Part shown: one piece after another, positions 10,350 to 20,419 of the stretch
How positions within the stretch are numbered: the stretch's first letter is position 1
Layout: each line of letters begins with the position of its first letter
Assembly (NCBI GenBank): GCA_030062745.1
Contig: CP099854.1
Location: forward strand, 7,239,014 to 7,303,013
DNA from: Capitulum mitella
Taxonomy: Eukaryota; Arthropoda; Thecostraca; Pollicipedomorpha; Pollicipedidae
Direction: 5' to 3'
DNA length: 64,000 bases
Translations under genes and position numbers: made by a program
The notes under the pieces: generated by a model
The model's input: the letters and a program-made list of their open reading frames with translations, nothing else
Told to the model about the DNA's origin: nothing
Database searches by the model: none

Positions 10350-10900
10350 CAGAGCTCGCGCAGACCGGCAGCGGCACCGGCAGCGGCTCCGGCCTCGCCT
10401 TGCCGGCACCGCGGCAGCGTGGCCCGCTCACCGCTCCAGGACGGAGTCCGCAGAGCTGCCGTGGGACAGCCATTTCGTCGGCATCGTACGCGGGCTGTGC
10501 CACGATGCCGGCAATGTCGCGGGCGAGTCGCGCGCGGCCGGCCGTCTCCTCTCCCGCAGCGCCTCGGCGTGAGCCTCTCGCCCTGGCGCGCTCACCTCGC
10601 CGTCCAGCCGGCCTGGCGCCGCTGCAGCCGGCGGTCTGGGACCGCGCCGCCTCCCTCGCCTCTCTGTCCGCACGGTCCCGGCACAGGCTCGCCGTCTCGC
10701 CCTCCGCTGCACGGCCGTCCTCGTCACCTCGCAGACAGCGACGCTCGCCACCGTGCTGAGCGGCTTCGGCAAGCCGCTGCTCCTCCGTAAGCTGTGCTCG
10801 GTGCCGGCACTGGGCGGCGGCTTTCGCCTGGCGCCTCGCCAGTGCCTCATCAACAGTGGATAATCGTTCAGCAGTGCTGTGTTGTGCCCCCGGCGCACGA
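10350..10900. other. GC-rich block with overlapping frames
   Basis: Very GC-rich. A minus-strand frame across about 10640-10850 is rich in A, R, E and Q and could be coiled coil, but a plus-strand frame is equally long. No motif decides between them. It may be 5' exons or the CpG island of the candidate gene at 9.0-10.3 kb. Confidence 0.3.
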
Positions 10901-13900
10901 CAACGTCACGTCAGCTGACGCCGCCGGACAGAGGAGTCAGTCGGCGTCAGTCCGCCCTTTGCTCTCGCCGAGTGCGTGTCAGCACGCTCGTCTGAATCGG
11001 ACGGAATAGAACACACAGCGAGAATCACTTGGGAATATAAAAGAAACACACCAAACGCGCCACATCCTTTGTTTCCTACTCGTGAAGTCTCGCTCCGCGA
11101 CGGCAGTCGTGAAGCGCCCGATCAGGACCGAGTCGGAGCGTTACACAATGGACAAGAATGGACAAATACAGAACAATACAAATACAATGGACAAGAACAC
11201 AAATCACATTGCCAACGTACCGGAAATACGCAGGATCATTATCTGCACCAAATGCGCAGTAATGGATATCACAACTTTTGCACATATAAAAATATCGTTT
11301 TTTCGTGTTCACGTGATATCATCCAGCAATTAAATTTCATGCTAATGCTTTCAGCATGGCGCAAGCATTTGAAACAAGGTCATTTTCTTTCATTTCAGTA
11401 ATTTTTGTAACGTCTTTTAAATCCCGAAATCGAAGGAGGCGTCAATGAAAACACGAACGAATAACTTCTTCGCTATAAGGAAAAGGAACTGCACTGGATC
11501 GCGATCGAGGAGATGTAGACATTTTTTAACACTTCCATTTGAGTGCACCACAAAGAAATCCGACTAATGATGTATACAGACGTAAACAGAATTGACCAAT
11601 GAACTTTGCGTTAGTATTTTAATCGCATGCTCCCAGTGACGTCGTCACAGTTTTCAACTAAGCATGAGTAAGACAAATTGCCTTGACTTCGCGCAAGTCA
11701 CGACCTGCACAGATTTAGACCATACGTTATAGTACAAGTTATGCGAAGCATGATTATCTCATTGAAGCATCAGAACAGGAAAGACAAGAATTTCCTTTTA
11801 TATGAACGATTTTTCTGCCCAAACCTCTCATGCGGTCGCGAATGGCAGTGTAAACACAAATAAATGGAACACCGAAAATGCGCCTTTTTCGAGCGCTTGC
11901 CACGACTATCCCGTTGGGTGTACATGGAAATTAGTTTAAATACGAAATTAGTATAAGCTGGCATCTCACGGCGTGAGGTCAAGGAGCATCCAAGTCGTGA
12001 CCAGTACCGTCCTGATCTATATAAACCCTGTTTGGCACACCTTGCAAAACAGTGTTTTTCAGGGGTTTCGCGGCCATCATGCGGCACATGCTGGTCTCTA
12101 CGCACCATTTTTTACACCATGCGATTGATGCCCCGTCGAACTCACCCGCTTCTCTTCGGTGCGACACGTGGTTTGTCAGATCAGGTGGCCGGAAGAGGAC
12201 CGTGTGGACGGTCGGCAGGTGTCTCGAGCTCATTTGAAAAATAGTCGAAATCGGCACCTGCAACGGCTCTCCTGGCACCTTGTAACCGAAACAGCTGCGG
12301 CGCGTCATTGGTGTTTGACACCATCGAGTGCGAAGAGAATGAGCTTATCGGCGTTTCCAATTTCTTCTCAGGAATACCCACCTTTGCCTTCGACATAACA
12401 GTGCAAACAGAAAGTGTCAAAAATTCGCAAATGTTTCGCCTTTGAGTGCATGTTGTGGCCACCTTGTCCAGCGGACAGGATCAGTCGCACAGCACGATTT
12501 GCATTTGGCACCTCGCTGAGAGAGCTCGCGTAGTCGACAATTTTGTGTCGTGACTTGTTTGCGAGATTTCCAAAATGCATACCCTTTTGCAAGCCTTGCA
12601 AAGCAGTTGTTTTGGGCGTTGGCGCGAGGCACGCGCCACGTGCGCGCTATTTCTCTCACGATGCGATTCCCCGATCTCCCTGTCGATCGTACCCGGCTCC
12701 GTACCGGTGCAGCACGGCGTTGCCAAGATCGGGAGCCGGTAAGCGGACCGCGTCGAACGCGCAGCAAATTCTGGTGTTTTCCACGATCCCTAATCCTAAG
12801 GGAAATGCCTGAACGCCGCAGGCGCCGGCCCGGAGTCGCACACACAGCAGATTTTAGCAAAATTTAAGTTCACATGGATCTGGTCATGTGGCCAGATTTC
12901 GGCCATGTGCAATGAATCGTTTCGGGGCAGCAGCTCGTCAAAAGTGCCTGACAATGTCGCACTCACGCATGCAGACTTTTTTTTAATAAAGCACGATAGA
13001 TAACACAATCATGACAGTGAGAAAGCACTGGTAACTCGTTAACTTCCCTCCAGTGTTTTAAGCCTTGTATAAAATAGTTTGATGATAACCAATTTTTCGT
13101 ATTCACAACAAACACAAGCAACTTATTGAAGTATTTTGTCTAATATGTCAGTGCATTCGTAGGAGCATCCCACTGTCTTCAAGCATGCCAATGCGTACAA
13201 AACATTTCGCACGAATCACCAGTACACGAGATCTTTCATTTCCCGCCATCTCCCGGAAGCTCTAGTTGCCAAACTACACATGAATTCCCGAGAAAAGAAA
13301 AACTTGATGCAGTCAGCGAAAGTTTCATGTTTGGAGCTACAGACAACCAGCAACGCGCTATCGCCAGTCGGAAGATTCCCGATGAAGTTCGGAAATGCAT
13401 GGCGGTGGAAACGTGATAGACTGAGCTCTGAGACAAGTAGATTCGTAGCATGACGAAACAGACGTGTTTCTGGATTTTATCACGCCGATAGGCGAAAAAT
13501 TTCTCCGGTCTTCGATCGCACGGTGGTTCGACACGGAGAAAACGATGAGCAAGGCAAACAGCACAAGCGATGGCAAAGACCAGAAAGCACTGGCAACGGG
13601 GAGAAAACGAATCATACCGATAACACAGCATACACACAAACACGGGGTAAGGGTTCCTCGGGCCGATATTTTGCGGTTTGTTGCGCCTTGTCGAAGCACC
13701 GTGTAATCTCGCACTGAAGCAGAATCAACCCTGAAGGCATGAACCTATTCTAACCGTCTATGTGGAACATTCCTAGCAGCATACAGCCCGGCGGACCGTT
13801 GATGTGGAACAAAACCAGACAATAAATACAACAAAGATGGCATTTTCAGGGATGGTGGCACCATGCGCAAACCAAAAGGCTAGATCTTTTTCTTGCTAGC

Positions 13901-14390
13901 TTGAAACGCGGTTTTCAAACGGATGGAGGTGGCCTGGTCACAAAGACATCACCTGCCAACAAAATATTTCCAGACTGGGATGAAAAATAACCAACTATAC
14001 AACCCACCACACACACTCCTCATCACCGTATATCGCGAGGTTTCGGCGAACTCATGCTGAACACTCCTCAAGAATCTCACACTACTGCCATAGCTCACAG
14101 CTCGAATCCAACACGGCGTCCACGCGCCGCCAGGAGTAATCGATGACGTCGCGCCACACCAGGTCGCTTCTTATCACGTGTCCACCCAGAACCAATCATC
14201 GATCCGAGACACCGAGGCCATCCTTCCATTCTATACCTCCACAAGATCGAAGCCACTGAGGCGGCTCACCGTGCAACGCTCTAGTCCACTGGCCCGCCAC
14301 CGCGCGGCGCCACCGTCCACGCCCAGAGAATCGCGCCTCGCGCAGCGCCACGCGACACTTGTAGTTCCGGCGGCCGCCGCGAGGCGGCGC
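10900..14390. other. Intergenic, nothing recognised
   Basis: AT-richer DNA downstream of ATG4 (14393). A weak internal similarity links about 12040-12135 and 12590-12680 (CTTGCAAARCAGT, then GGC/CGC, then ATGCGATT). I see no gene, RNA or clear transposon. Confidence 0.35.
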
Positions 14391-14392
14391 CA

Positions 14393-14530
14393 CTACAAGA
14401 CCACGAACTCGTCGTCGGTATCACCGCCGTTGCGGCCGGCGGCGGCGGCCGGCTCGGCGTCCAGCGGGCCGGCCTCGGCGCCGGCCAGGCAGTCGTAGTC
14501 GTCCTGCCAGGAGGGCCGCTTCTCGCACAG
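14393..14530 (-). CDS. ATG4: ATG4 exon 6 (terminal)
   Basis: Joins in phase 0 after GGTGCCGCAG. 45 codons then TAG (complement 14393-14395). Starts [12 protein letters not shown], runs through an Ala/Gly-rich segment and ends D-D-E-F-V-V-L. Confidence 0.85.
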   Translation of the reverse strand: MCEKRPSWQDDYDCLAGAEAGPLDAEPAAAAGRNGGDTDDEFVVL

Positions 14531-17500
14531 CTGCGGCACCGAACAGCACGGCGATTCAGACGGTGGACGCGAGCGAAGCGACAGATCGCAGTCTTACAAT
14601 CAACAAAAAGCTCTGGGCTTTCCGTTGGTTGTAGCACGCAACAGAGCTCTGAACGCCCGCTTTCTTGCAATGATAAAATGACAACGACAGTATGATAATC
14701 ACCAGTGCCATATGTTAGAAAGGCAGGGCCAGTCAGACTTCGGGCGGGGGTCCCTGGCTCGGGACCGGGAACGTCCCGCCCAACTCGGCGCCCCTAAACT
14801 ACGTGGGAGGGGACCGTCTGCAGAGGTCCCCCCTCTGCACTGGAGTCCTCGTCCCCCTGCTTAGCAAGACGGGTCTCCCTTCAAGCAGGAGTCGGCCGCT
14901 GAATCCCTTCATGCGAATTACGCCCGCAACAGAAGGGATCATTCCCAATCGGAGGGAGCTTCCATCTTCACCGAAGTGGTCCTTCGTTCCCTTCAGAATA
15001 GATCTCCCGTTCCATTACACAATATATCCCGCTCCTCGTCAGATAAAATATTTCTATCTTTCGAAACCCCCTGCTCCTTCAGAAAGGTGCTCCTGACCCA
15101 CGAGAAGGATCTCTATGCTAATTAGGTTACGCACTCCTCCCCACAAAAACAGATCTCCCTCACATCAGCGCTGATCTCCATCACGCACGACCTTCTCCAA
15201 ACAGCATGCACTTCCACACCACCAGAGACGCGTCCCCGCTCCGGGCGCAGCCAACCTCACCTCAAAGAGCGGGTGCTTTTCGTTGTCGATCAGGATGCGC
15301 TGCACGTGCTCGCAGAGCGAGTCGAACTCTGCCTCCGTGCGGCAGAGGAAGGCCACCGCCATCGACGGGTCCATCAGCGACAGCCGCATGAACGACGGCT
15401 GGCCGCAGTGGTAGCTGGCGTCGGCCTCCTCCTGAGCCTCGGTCAGCTGCGGCGGCGCGGTGACGTCAGCGGTCAGACACTCGTCACAGGTCCGATGGAG
15501 ACAGGGCTCCTGAGCCTCGGTCAGCTGCGGCGGCGCGGTGACGTCAGCGGTCAGACACTCGTCACAGGTCCGATGGAGACAGGGCTCCTGAGCCTCGGTC
15601 AGCTGCGGCGGCGCGGTGACGTCAGCGGTCAGACACTCGTCACAGGTCAGAGGTCGTCTGCGGCTGGATGCGTCACACACACGTCACAGGTCAGAGGAAA
15701 GGTCAGGTCAGAGACGGAGGGTGACGTCAGCGACATGTCACAGTTCAACGAGCACAGGCCTCTCCTCTGTTTCGATCAACTGTGGCCGGACGGTGACGTC
15801 AGAGACACATCACATCGTTCGTCTTCGCTCAGTGCATACCGGCGTCCTCCTCCGCCTGACACTTTCTCCCTTGAGGTCATCTCCGCCTCCAAAGTCCTCA
15901 CACTTTCCTTAACGCCCGAAACTCCTCGCCTGTCCTCATTCCGTCCTCGCCGGTGTCCGCCCCAGTCGAGGTCCTCACCTTCTGCCCCACGTCGGCCGCC
16001 GTCTGCGTGGTGTGCGGGTCCAGGTAGACCAGCTGGTCGCCGAAACAGCCAACAAAGTACAACGCGTGGTTCGGCGTGCCGCCTGCGGACCGCGGACGGG
16101 TCAGGGAACAGCGGCAGGCAGGCGGAGCGACGAGACAATCCGTCAGAATCTGGCGATCTGACAGACGTTCCGCTGTACACACGGACGGTGTCATGGCAGT
16201 GTCAAGCACAGCAGTACGGTGACAGACCACCGTGTGCTGCCGACGATGGAATTCAACAGCGAAGAAAACAAAAAAGATAACATACCACTGCACCATATTT
16301 GCATCAGCCTATCATGGCACTAGTATTGGTCGGGCTTAAGTCCTAACTAGTGTCCGATGGTGGAACGATCAAGCCACAGAGCATCTAACGCACAAACCCA
16401 TCACTCCAATCATGGCAAACACCAGCTTTTCAAGTCAAACACCACGTCCCGTCCCCACCTCTCCGACCCCACCCACCCAGCGCCCGCACCGCACGCGCCT
16501 CCACCCCTCACCGATAATGCCGAGCACGTGCGGCACGGTGAAGCAGGCGCGCACGCCGCCCGCGTACACGGGGTTCAGCTCGCTGAGGCCCAGCCGCAGG
16601 GGCAGCAGCAGCACCAGCGGCCGCCGCCAGGGGCCGCCACCGGCGGGCGTGCAGTCGCGCCGCACCTCCTCGCGCACCAGGCACGAGTCCATGGCCACGT
16701 GCAGCACCGGCTGCAGCCAGACGTCGTGCGCGGCCACGTGACGCAGCGCCTGCGCCACGGTGTTCGGGCCGAACCACGTGCCGACCGGCTTGTCGGAGGT
16801 CTGCTCGCCGGTCAGCGCGATCTGGTGGATAGAGTAGGGAGCCTGCCGGGGGAGGCGAGTCAGAGACGGCAGGAGGCCGGGATCTGGGGCGACGGGAGAC
16901 GGCGGTCAGAGGCGGTGGGAGACGGCGGTCAGAGGCAGCGGGAGACGGCGGTCAGAGACGACGGGAGACGGCGGGGGACGGCGGTCAGAGGCGGCGGGAG
17001 ACGACAGGAGGCCGGGTTCTGGGGCGACGGGAGACGCCAGTCAGAGACGGCGGGGGACGGCGGTCAGAGACGGTGGGAGACCGTGGTCAGAGGCGGCGGG
17101 AGACGGCAGTCAGAGGCGGACAGACGGCGGGACAGGAGTCAGAGACCGTCAGAGGGCGAGAGACGGGAGTCAGAGGCGGCAGGAGACGGGAGTTAGAGAC
17201 GAACAGACGGCGGGAGACGGCAGTCAGAGACGGACAGATGGTGAGAGACGAGAGTAAGAGACGTACAGACGGCGGGAGACAGGAGCTAGAGACGGACAGG
17301 CGGCAGGAGACGGGAGCGGCGTGACCCTGTGGAGACAGCGGGCGCCGTGTGTGTGTGTGACCCGGCGGCTGACAGAGGTCAATCTCCCCCGAAACCAGAG
17401 GTCGTTGCCTTGGACGGTGTGAATCAGAGAAGACGGACAGATGCATGACAGAGACGACGGATGGATGGACGGCGGACGGTACGACAACAGCGGGTGCCAC

Positions 17501-19648
17501 CGACACTCCGGAATAGTGTATCAATGTACGCTCTGCTCCAAGGCAACGCAGCAGTGCGGGTCCACTCTTGGCTCAAGAATTTATCTAGGGCGCAAGAGTG
17601 ATCGGCCTCAAATATGGGAATGCATCTGATGTGTTATGCGCCGGCTCAACACAGTGGGTCCCTCTGACGCCGTCACAAGTTTTACGACCTTATCATGGCT
17701 TGTTCGCCGTGCCAAAGAAGAATAGCGACAACGGCAAGTAGTCTTAAACTTTCAGCAACTCTGCCTGAACAATACAAGCTGGCGATTTGATGGATCGCGA
17801 GGCATACCACTGGCTAGCACTGGTGGAAGAAATTAAAACAAAACAAAACAAAACAAAACAAAAACAAAAAGCAAATGGTGAAAGTGGTGCGACCCCAAGT
17901 TATTTTTTTCGGTAACGCCGAGATCACGGAAAGCAACGCAACCGTGGTCACAAGAACATGAAAACAGCCTCACTGCAATCAAGCAACCATGAACAGCAGG
18001 CGGTTAAAAACACCTCAGCAGCTTTCCTGAACACGAAATAACTGGCCTTCTCCGGGCCCCCGCGGCCACCGCGCTCACCTGGTTTCTGTCGGCGAACTGC
18101 GCCAGCAGCCGGAGATAGCGCGGTTCGCGGGTGCTGGGCGACCAACGCCAGGCGCGGCCCAGCGCGTGCCGCTGCAGCGCCTCGGCCAGCAGCATCTGGC
18201 CGCAGCGCAGCATGCAGCCCCAGCCGCGGTCGCTGGTCGGACCACCCGGCCCGATAGGCGGGAAACTGCGCCTGTCGAGTCGGACGGCAGAGTCGGACGG
18301 CAGAGTCGGACGGCAGAGTCGGACGGCAGAGTCGGACGGCAGAGTCAGACGGCAGAGTCAGACGGCAGAGTCGGACGGCAGAGTCGGACGAGGAGTCCGG
18401 GGCAGACGGCAGAGTCGGGGGCAGACGGCACACGGATGTCAAATGGCACACAGCAGAGTCGGAGTCAGATGGCAGAGTCAGACAGCAGTCAGGGCGCATG
18501 GCAGAGTCACGCGGCAGAGTCAGAGTCAGGTGGCAGAGTCGGACGGCAGAGTCAGGGCCAGCCGCTAAGTCGCGGTCGGCCGGCAGTCAGGTGCCAGTCC
18601 GGGGCAGACGCAAGAGTGTGAAGGGAGAGTGAAGAGCAGATGGAAGAGTGTGACGGGAGACTCGGGCAGATGAAAGAGTGTGATGGGAGAGTCAGGGGCA
18701 AATGGAACAGTAAGATGGGAAAGTAAGGGCAGATGGAAGATTCGGTCAGTCACAGAGTGAGGGCCAGATGGCAGATTTCGATGCCAGAGTTAGCTGGCAG
18801 AATCAGGGACAGAGCCTCTGACATGCAGTCAGATGTTAATCAGCCAGCAGAGTCAGTCCACTGGCCGAGTCGTACAGCAGTCAAGACACAGAGTCAGAAA
18901 GCATAGATAAGAAGGTCACGGCAGGGAGCAGTATGAAAAAGATCTGGACACAGCAGTCTGATTTTACGAACTACTCGAGCCAGACACCATATCCGGCCAC
19001 GTACCGTGATTTCACCGAGCCCACACCCCCAAAACTGGATCACCAAATGCAAGCTCTTACATCCATGCATACGCCCAGCTTCAGATCACACAGCAGCCAC
19101 TGGCGGTACCAACGGGCCAAAGCCGAATTAGCATCTCCTCAAACTCAAACCCAAGGTACCTCCTTCCCTACCCATAATGAATACAAACGTACACAGGTGA
19201 GCCAGAGCAGGTTTCACAGGGTCCCCCATGCACTGATCCTTCCTCCACAAACGCAGACCTGCATGTAAGCTGCAGCAGAATCAACAGGCCCACCACACAC
19301 AAACAGACCATCCCTCCCCCTCTCCACACACACCTGCAGTTGAGCTAAATGCGGGTCTACGGGTCCCTCGCACACAAACCCTCTCCACACGTGGACAGTA
19401 ATGTAGAATTCACAAACACGTGCAGGCGAGCCAGGGCCAAAACCTCGACCTCCCACTCGCACACCACAGTCCCCCACGCTCACAAACCTGTACGTGAACC
19501 AGATGCGGGTGCGCAGGTCCTCATGGAGGGCGTCCCTCTGCTCCAGGGCCGAGTACTTGACGCCGAGCAGCCAGATCGGCTCGGCCGTGTGCGGGAACTG
19601 CTGGCAGCCAGCGCAGCTCTCGGCCACCAGCTGCGCCTCGAACAGCAT
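14393..19648 (-). CDS. ATG4: ATG4-type cysteine protease, complete six-exon gene
   Basis: Atg4 cleaves the C terminus of Atg8/LC3 proteins to expose glycine and later removes them from membrane lipid, in the cytosol during autophagosome formation. Exons (minus strand): 19488-19648, 18079-18271, 16512-16842, 15979-16082, 15261-15446 and 14393-14530. All junctions are GT-AG and phases agree (2, 0, 1, 0, 0). The 370-residue product (human ATG4B has 393) has G-W-G-C-M with catalytic Cys near 73 and Y-L-D-P-H with catalytic Asp/His near 250/252. Other hallmarks are [25 protein letters not shown] and P-L-R-L-G-L. It ends D-D-E-F-V-V-L, an acidic F-x-x-L motif like the C-terminal LIR of ATG4B. It resembles ATG4A/B more than C/D. 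The loop before the P-L-V-L-L strand is shorter than in ATG4B. The start is uncertain: Met at 19648 is used, an in-frame Met lies at 19687, and an upstream exon is possible. Confidence 0.92.
15261..15446 (-). CDS. ATG4: ATG4 exon 5
   Basis: 62 codons, phase 0 at both ends. Contains S-Y-H-C and [12 protein letters not shown], matching the S-F-H-C ... L-D-P-S-x-A-x-G-F block of ATG4, and ends H-P-L-F-E before GTGAGG. The acceptor CCGCCGCAG and the first seven codons also occur in two further tandem copies 78 and 156 bp upstream, so acceptor choice could vary. Confidence 0.9.
15431..15648. repeat. 78-bp tandem repeat (2.8 copies) across an ATG4 intron-exon boundary
   Basis: The word CCTGAGCCTCGGTCAGCTGC starts at 15431, 15509 and 15587, exactly 78 bp apart. 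The first copy (in gene direction, the last) contains the real exon 5 start. Each copy carries the acceptor CCGCCGCAG, the seven following codons (L-T-E-A-Q-E-x) and a TGACGTCA palindrome. 78 is a multiple of 3 and the frame is open through all copies. Confidence 0.9.
15979..16082 (-). CDS. ATG4: ATG4 exon 4, with the catalytic D-P-H
   Basis: A 104-bp exon: the two bases completing Gly, then [10 protein letters not shown] and Y-L-D-P-H-T-T-Q, ending V-G-Q-K before GTGAGG. Asp and His of the Cys-Asp-His triad lie in D-P-H. Confidence 0.93.
16512..16842 (-). CDS. ATG4: ATG4 exon 3
   Basis: Starts A-P-Y-S-I-H-Q-I after CCCCGGCAG and ends I-I plus the first base of Gly before GTGAGG. Contains W-F-G-P-N-T-V-A-Q and [19 protein letters not shown], both conserved in ATG4. 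Open for 110 codons plus one base. Confidence 0.92.
16860..17330. repeat. Degenerate GAGACGG-type minisatellite in ATG4 intron 2
   Basis: Repeats of GGGAGACGGCGGTCAGAG and close variants at irregular spacing (about 12-36 bp) fill the stretch. Open frames in it are repeat artefacts. Confidence 0.8.
18079..18271 (-). CDS. ATG4: ATG4 exon 2, with the catalytic cysteine
   Basis: Preceded by CGACAG and followed by GTGAGC. It starts with the base that completes Arg of W-F-T-Y-R, then [23 protein letters not shown], and ends D-R-N-Q. An alternative acceptor 6 bp downstream (GCGCAG) would drop two residues. The upstream choice fits the family length exactly. Confidence 0.92.
18274..18600. repeat. 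13-bp minisatellite in ATG4 intron 1
   Basis: GAGTCGGACGGCA is repeated head to tail, nearly perfect at 18277-18395 and degenerate beyond (GAGTC...GGCA). Related GAGTCAG/GGCAGA words trail to about 18930. The array begins only a few bases from the exon 2 acceptor (exon ends at 18271), so the polypyrimidine tract there is poor. Confidence 0.88.
19488..19648 (-). CDS. ATG4: ATG4 exon 1 (first recognised coding exon)
   Basis: Encodes the N-terminal strand region with E-P-I-W-L-L-G and K-Y-S-A-L and ends R-I-W-F-T-Y plus AG of an Arg codon before GTTTGTGAG. This matches the E-P-V-W-I-L-G ... L-W-F-T-Y-R signature of animal ATG4. The frame stays open far upstream through a low-complexity C/P/S/R stretch that is unlikely to be coding. 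Confidence 0.88.
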
Positions 19649-19699
19649 CTTGCGCAGGCGGCTCAGGCGGCGGCGCAGGCGTCTCATGCGACCGCGGCG

Positions 19700-20225
19700 G
19701 CCGCGCCTGGCGGCAGGCGCACGATCAGCGGCGCGGTTCTGGTCGCCGGGGGCACGCGGGGCACGCGGAGGAGGGCAGCCGGCTGGGCGGCGAGCGATAA
19801 GGCGGGAGAGAGGGCAGGGGCAGGCTGAGGGAGGTGGCGCAGACTGAGGAAGGTGGGGGCAGACTGAAGGAGAGAAGGCAGGCTGAGGAAGGCAGCAGGC
19901 TGAGAGCATGACCGGAAAGAGTCCAGCGTTGAAGGAGGGCCGAAGTGAACATTCACCAAGTAGTGAGAGTGGCACTCTACATAGAACATAGGCATGAGGG
20001 TGGGAATGGGGGGCAAACAGTGACCACAGACTGCACCCACTGGTGGTGGTGGACTGAGATGAGTCTGCACACACCAAAAGGCAGCCAACGTCGCGACTGA
20101 ACACAGTCCAGCATGCTGACTACAGCAAACTGGGTCAAAGGTGAAGAATGTCATGAGTACAATGAACTGTGATCATGCAACATTAGTTTACATCACATGG
20201 TATGAGAACGTCACACACGTGTAAC
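19700..20225. other. Upstream flank of ATG4, possible promoter or 5' exon region
   Basis: GC-rich next to exon 1, then mixed composition. A GGCAGACTGAGGAAG-like simple repeat lies at about 19820-19900. Neither a first non-coding exon nor a TATA box could be picked with confidence. Confidence 0.3.
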
Positions 20226-20415
20226 TTCAGGATTGCAAATTATTGGGATTCCAGGGATTTCATCACACAAACAAAGTTTGGGATCCCAAATTACTGAAGT
20301 TTCAGAGATTTTATCACAAAAATGAAGTCTGGAATTGTGAATTATTGGGATTTTAGAGACTGTCATACAAATGAAATTTGGGATTGTTAATTATTGGGAT
20401 TTCAGGACTCAACTG
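20225..20415 (+). repeat. ~50-bp degenerate tandem repeat, 4 copies
   Basis: AATTATTGGGATT and variants recur at about 20238, 20289, 20340 and 20390. Each is followed by a TTTCAGRGATT-like word and TCATACAAATGAA-like text. The copies differ at many bases. Confidence 0.7.
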
Positions 20416-20419
20416 TAGG

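Noticed and set aside
15273-16280. A 335-codon plus-strand frame opposite ATG4 exons 4-5
   Set aside because: Antisense shadow; its repeats come from the 78-bp tandem repeat.
16357-17196. A 279-codon plus-strand frame opposite ATG4
   Set aside because: It is antisense to ATG4 exon 3 and continues into an intronic minisatellite. The minus strand has the conserved protease sequence with matching splice sites.
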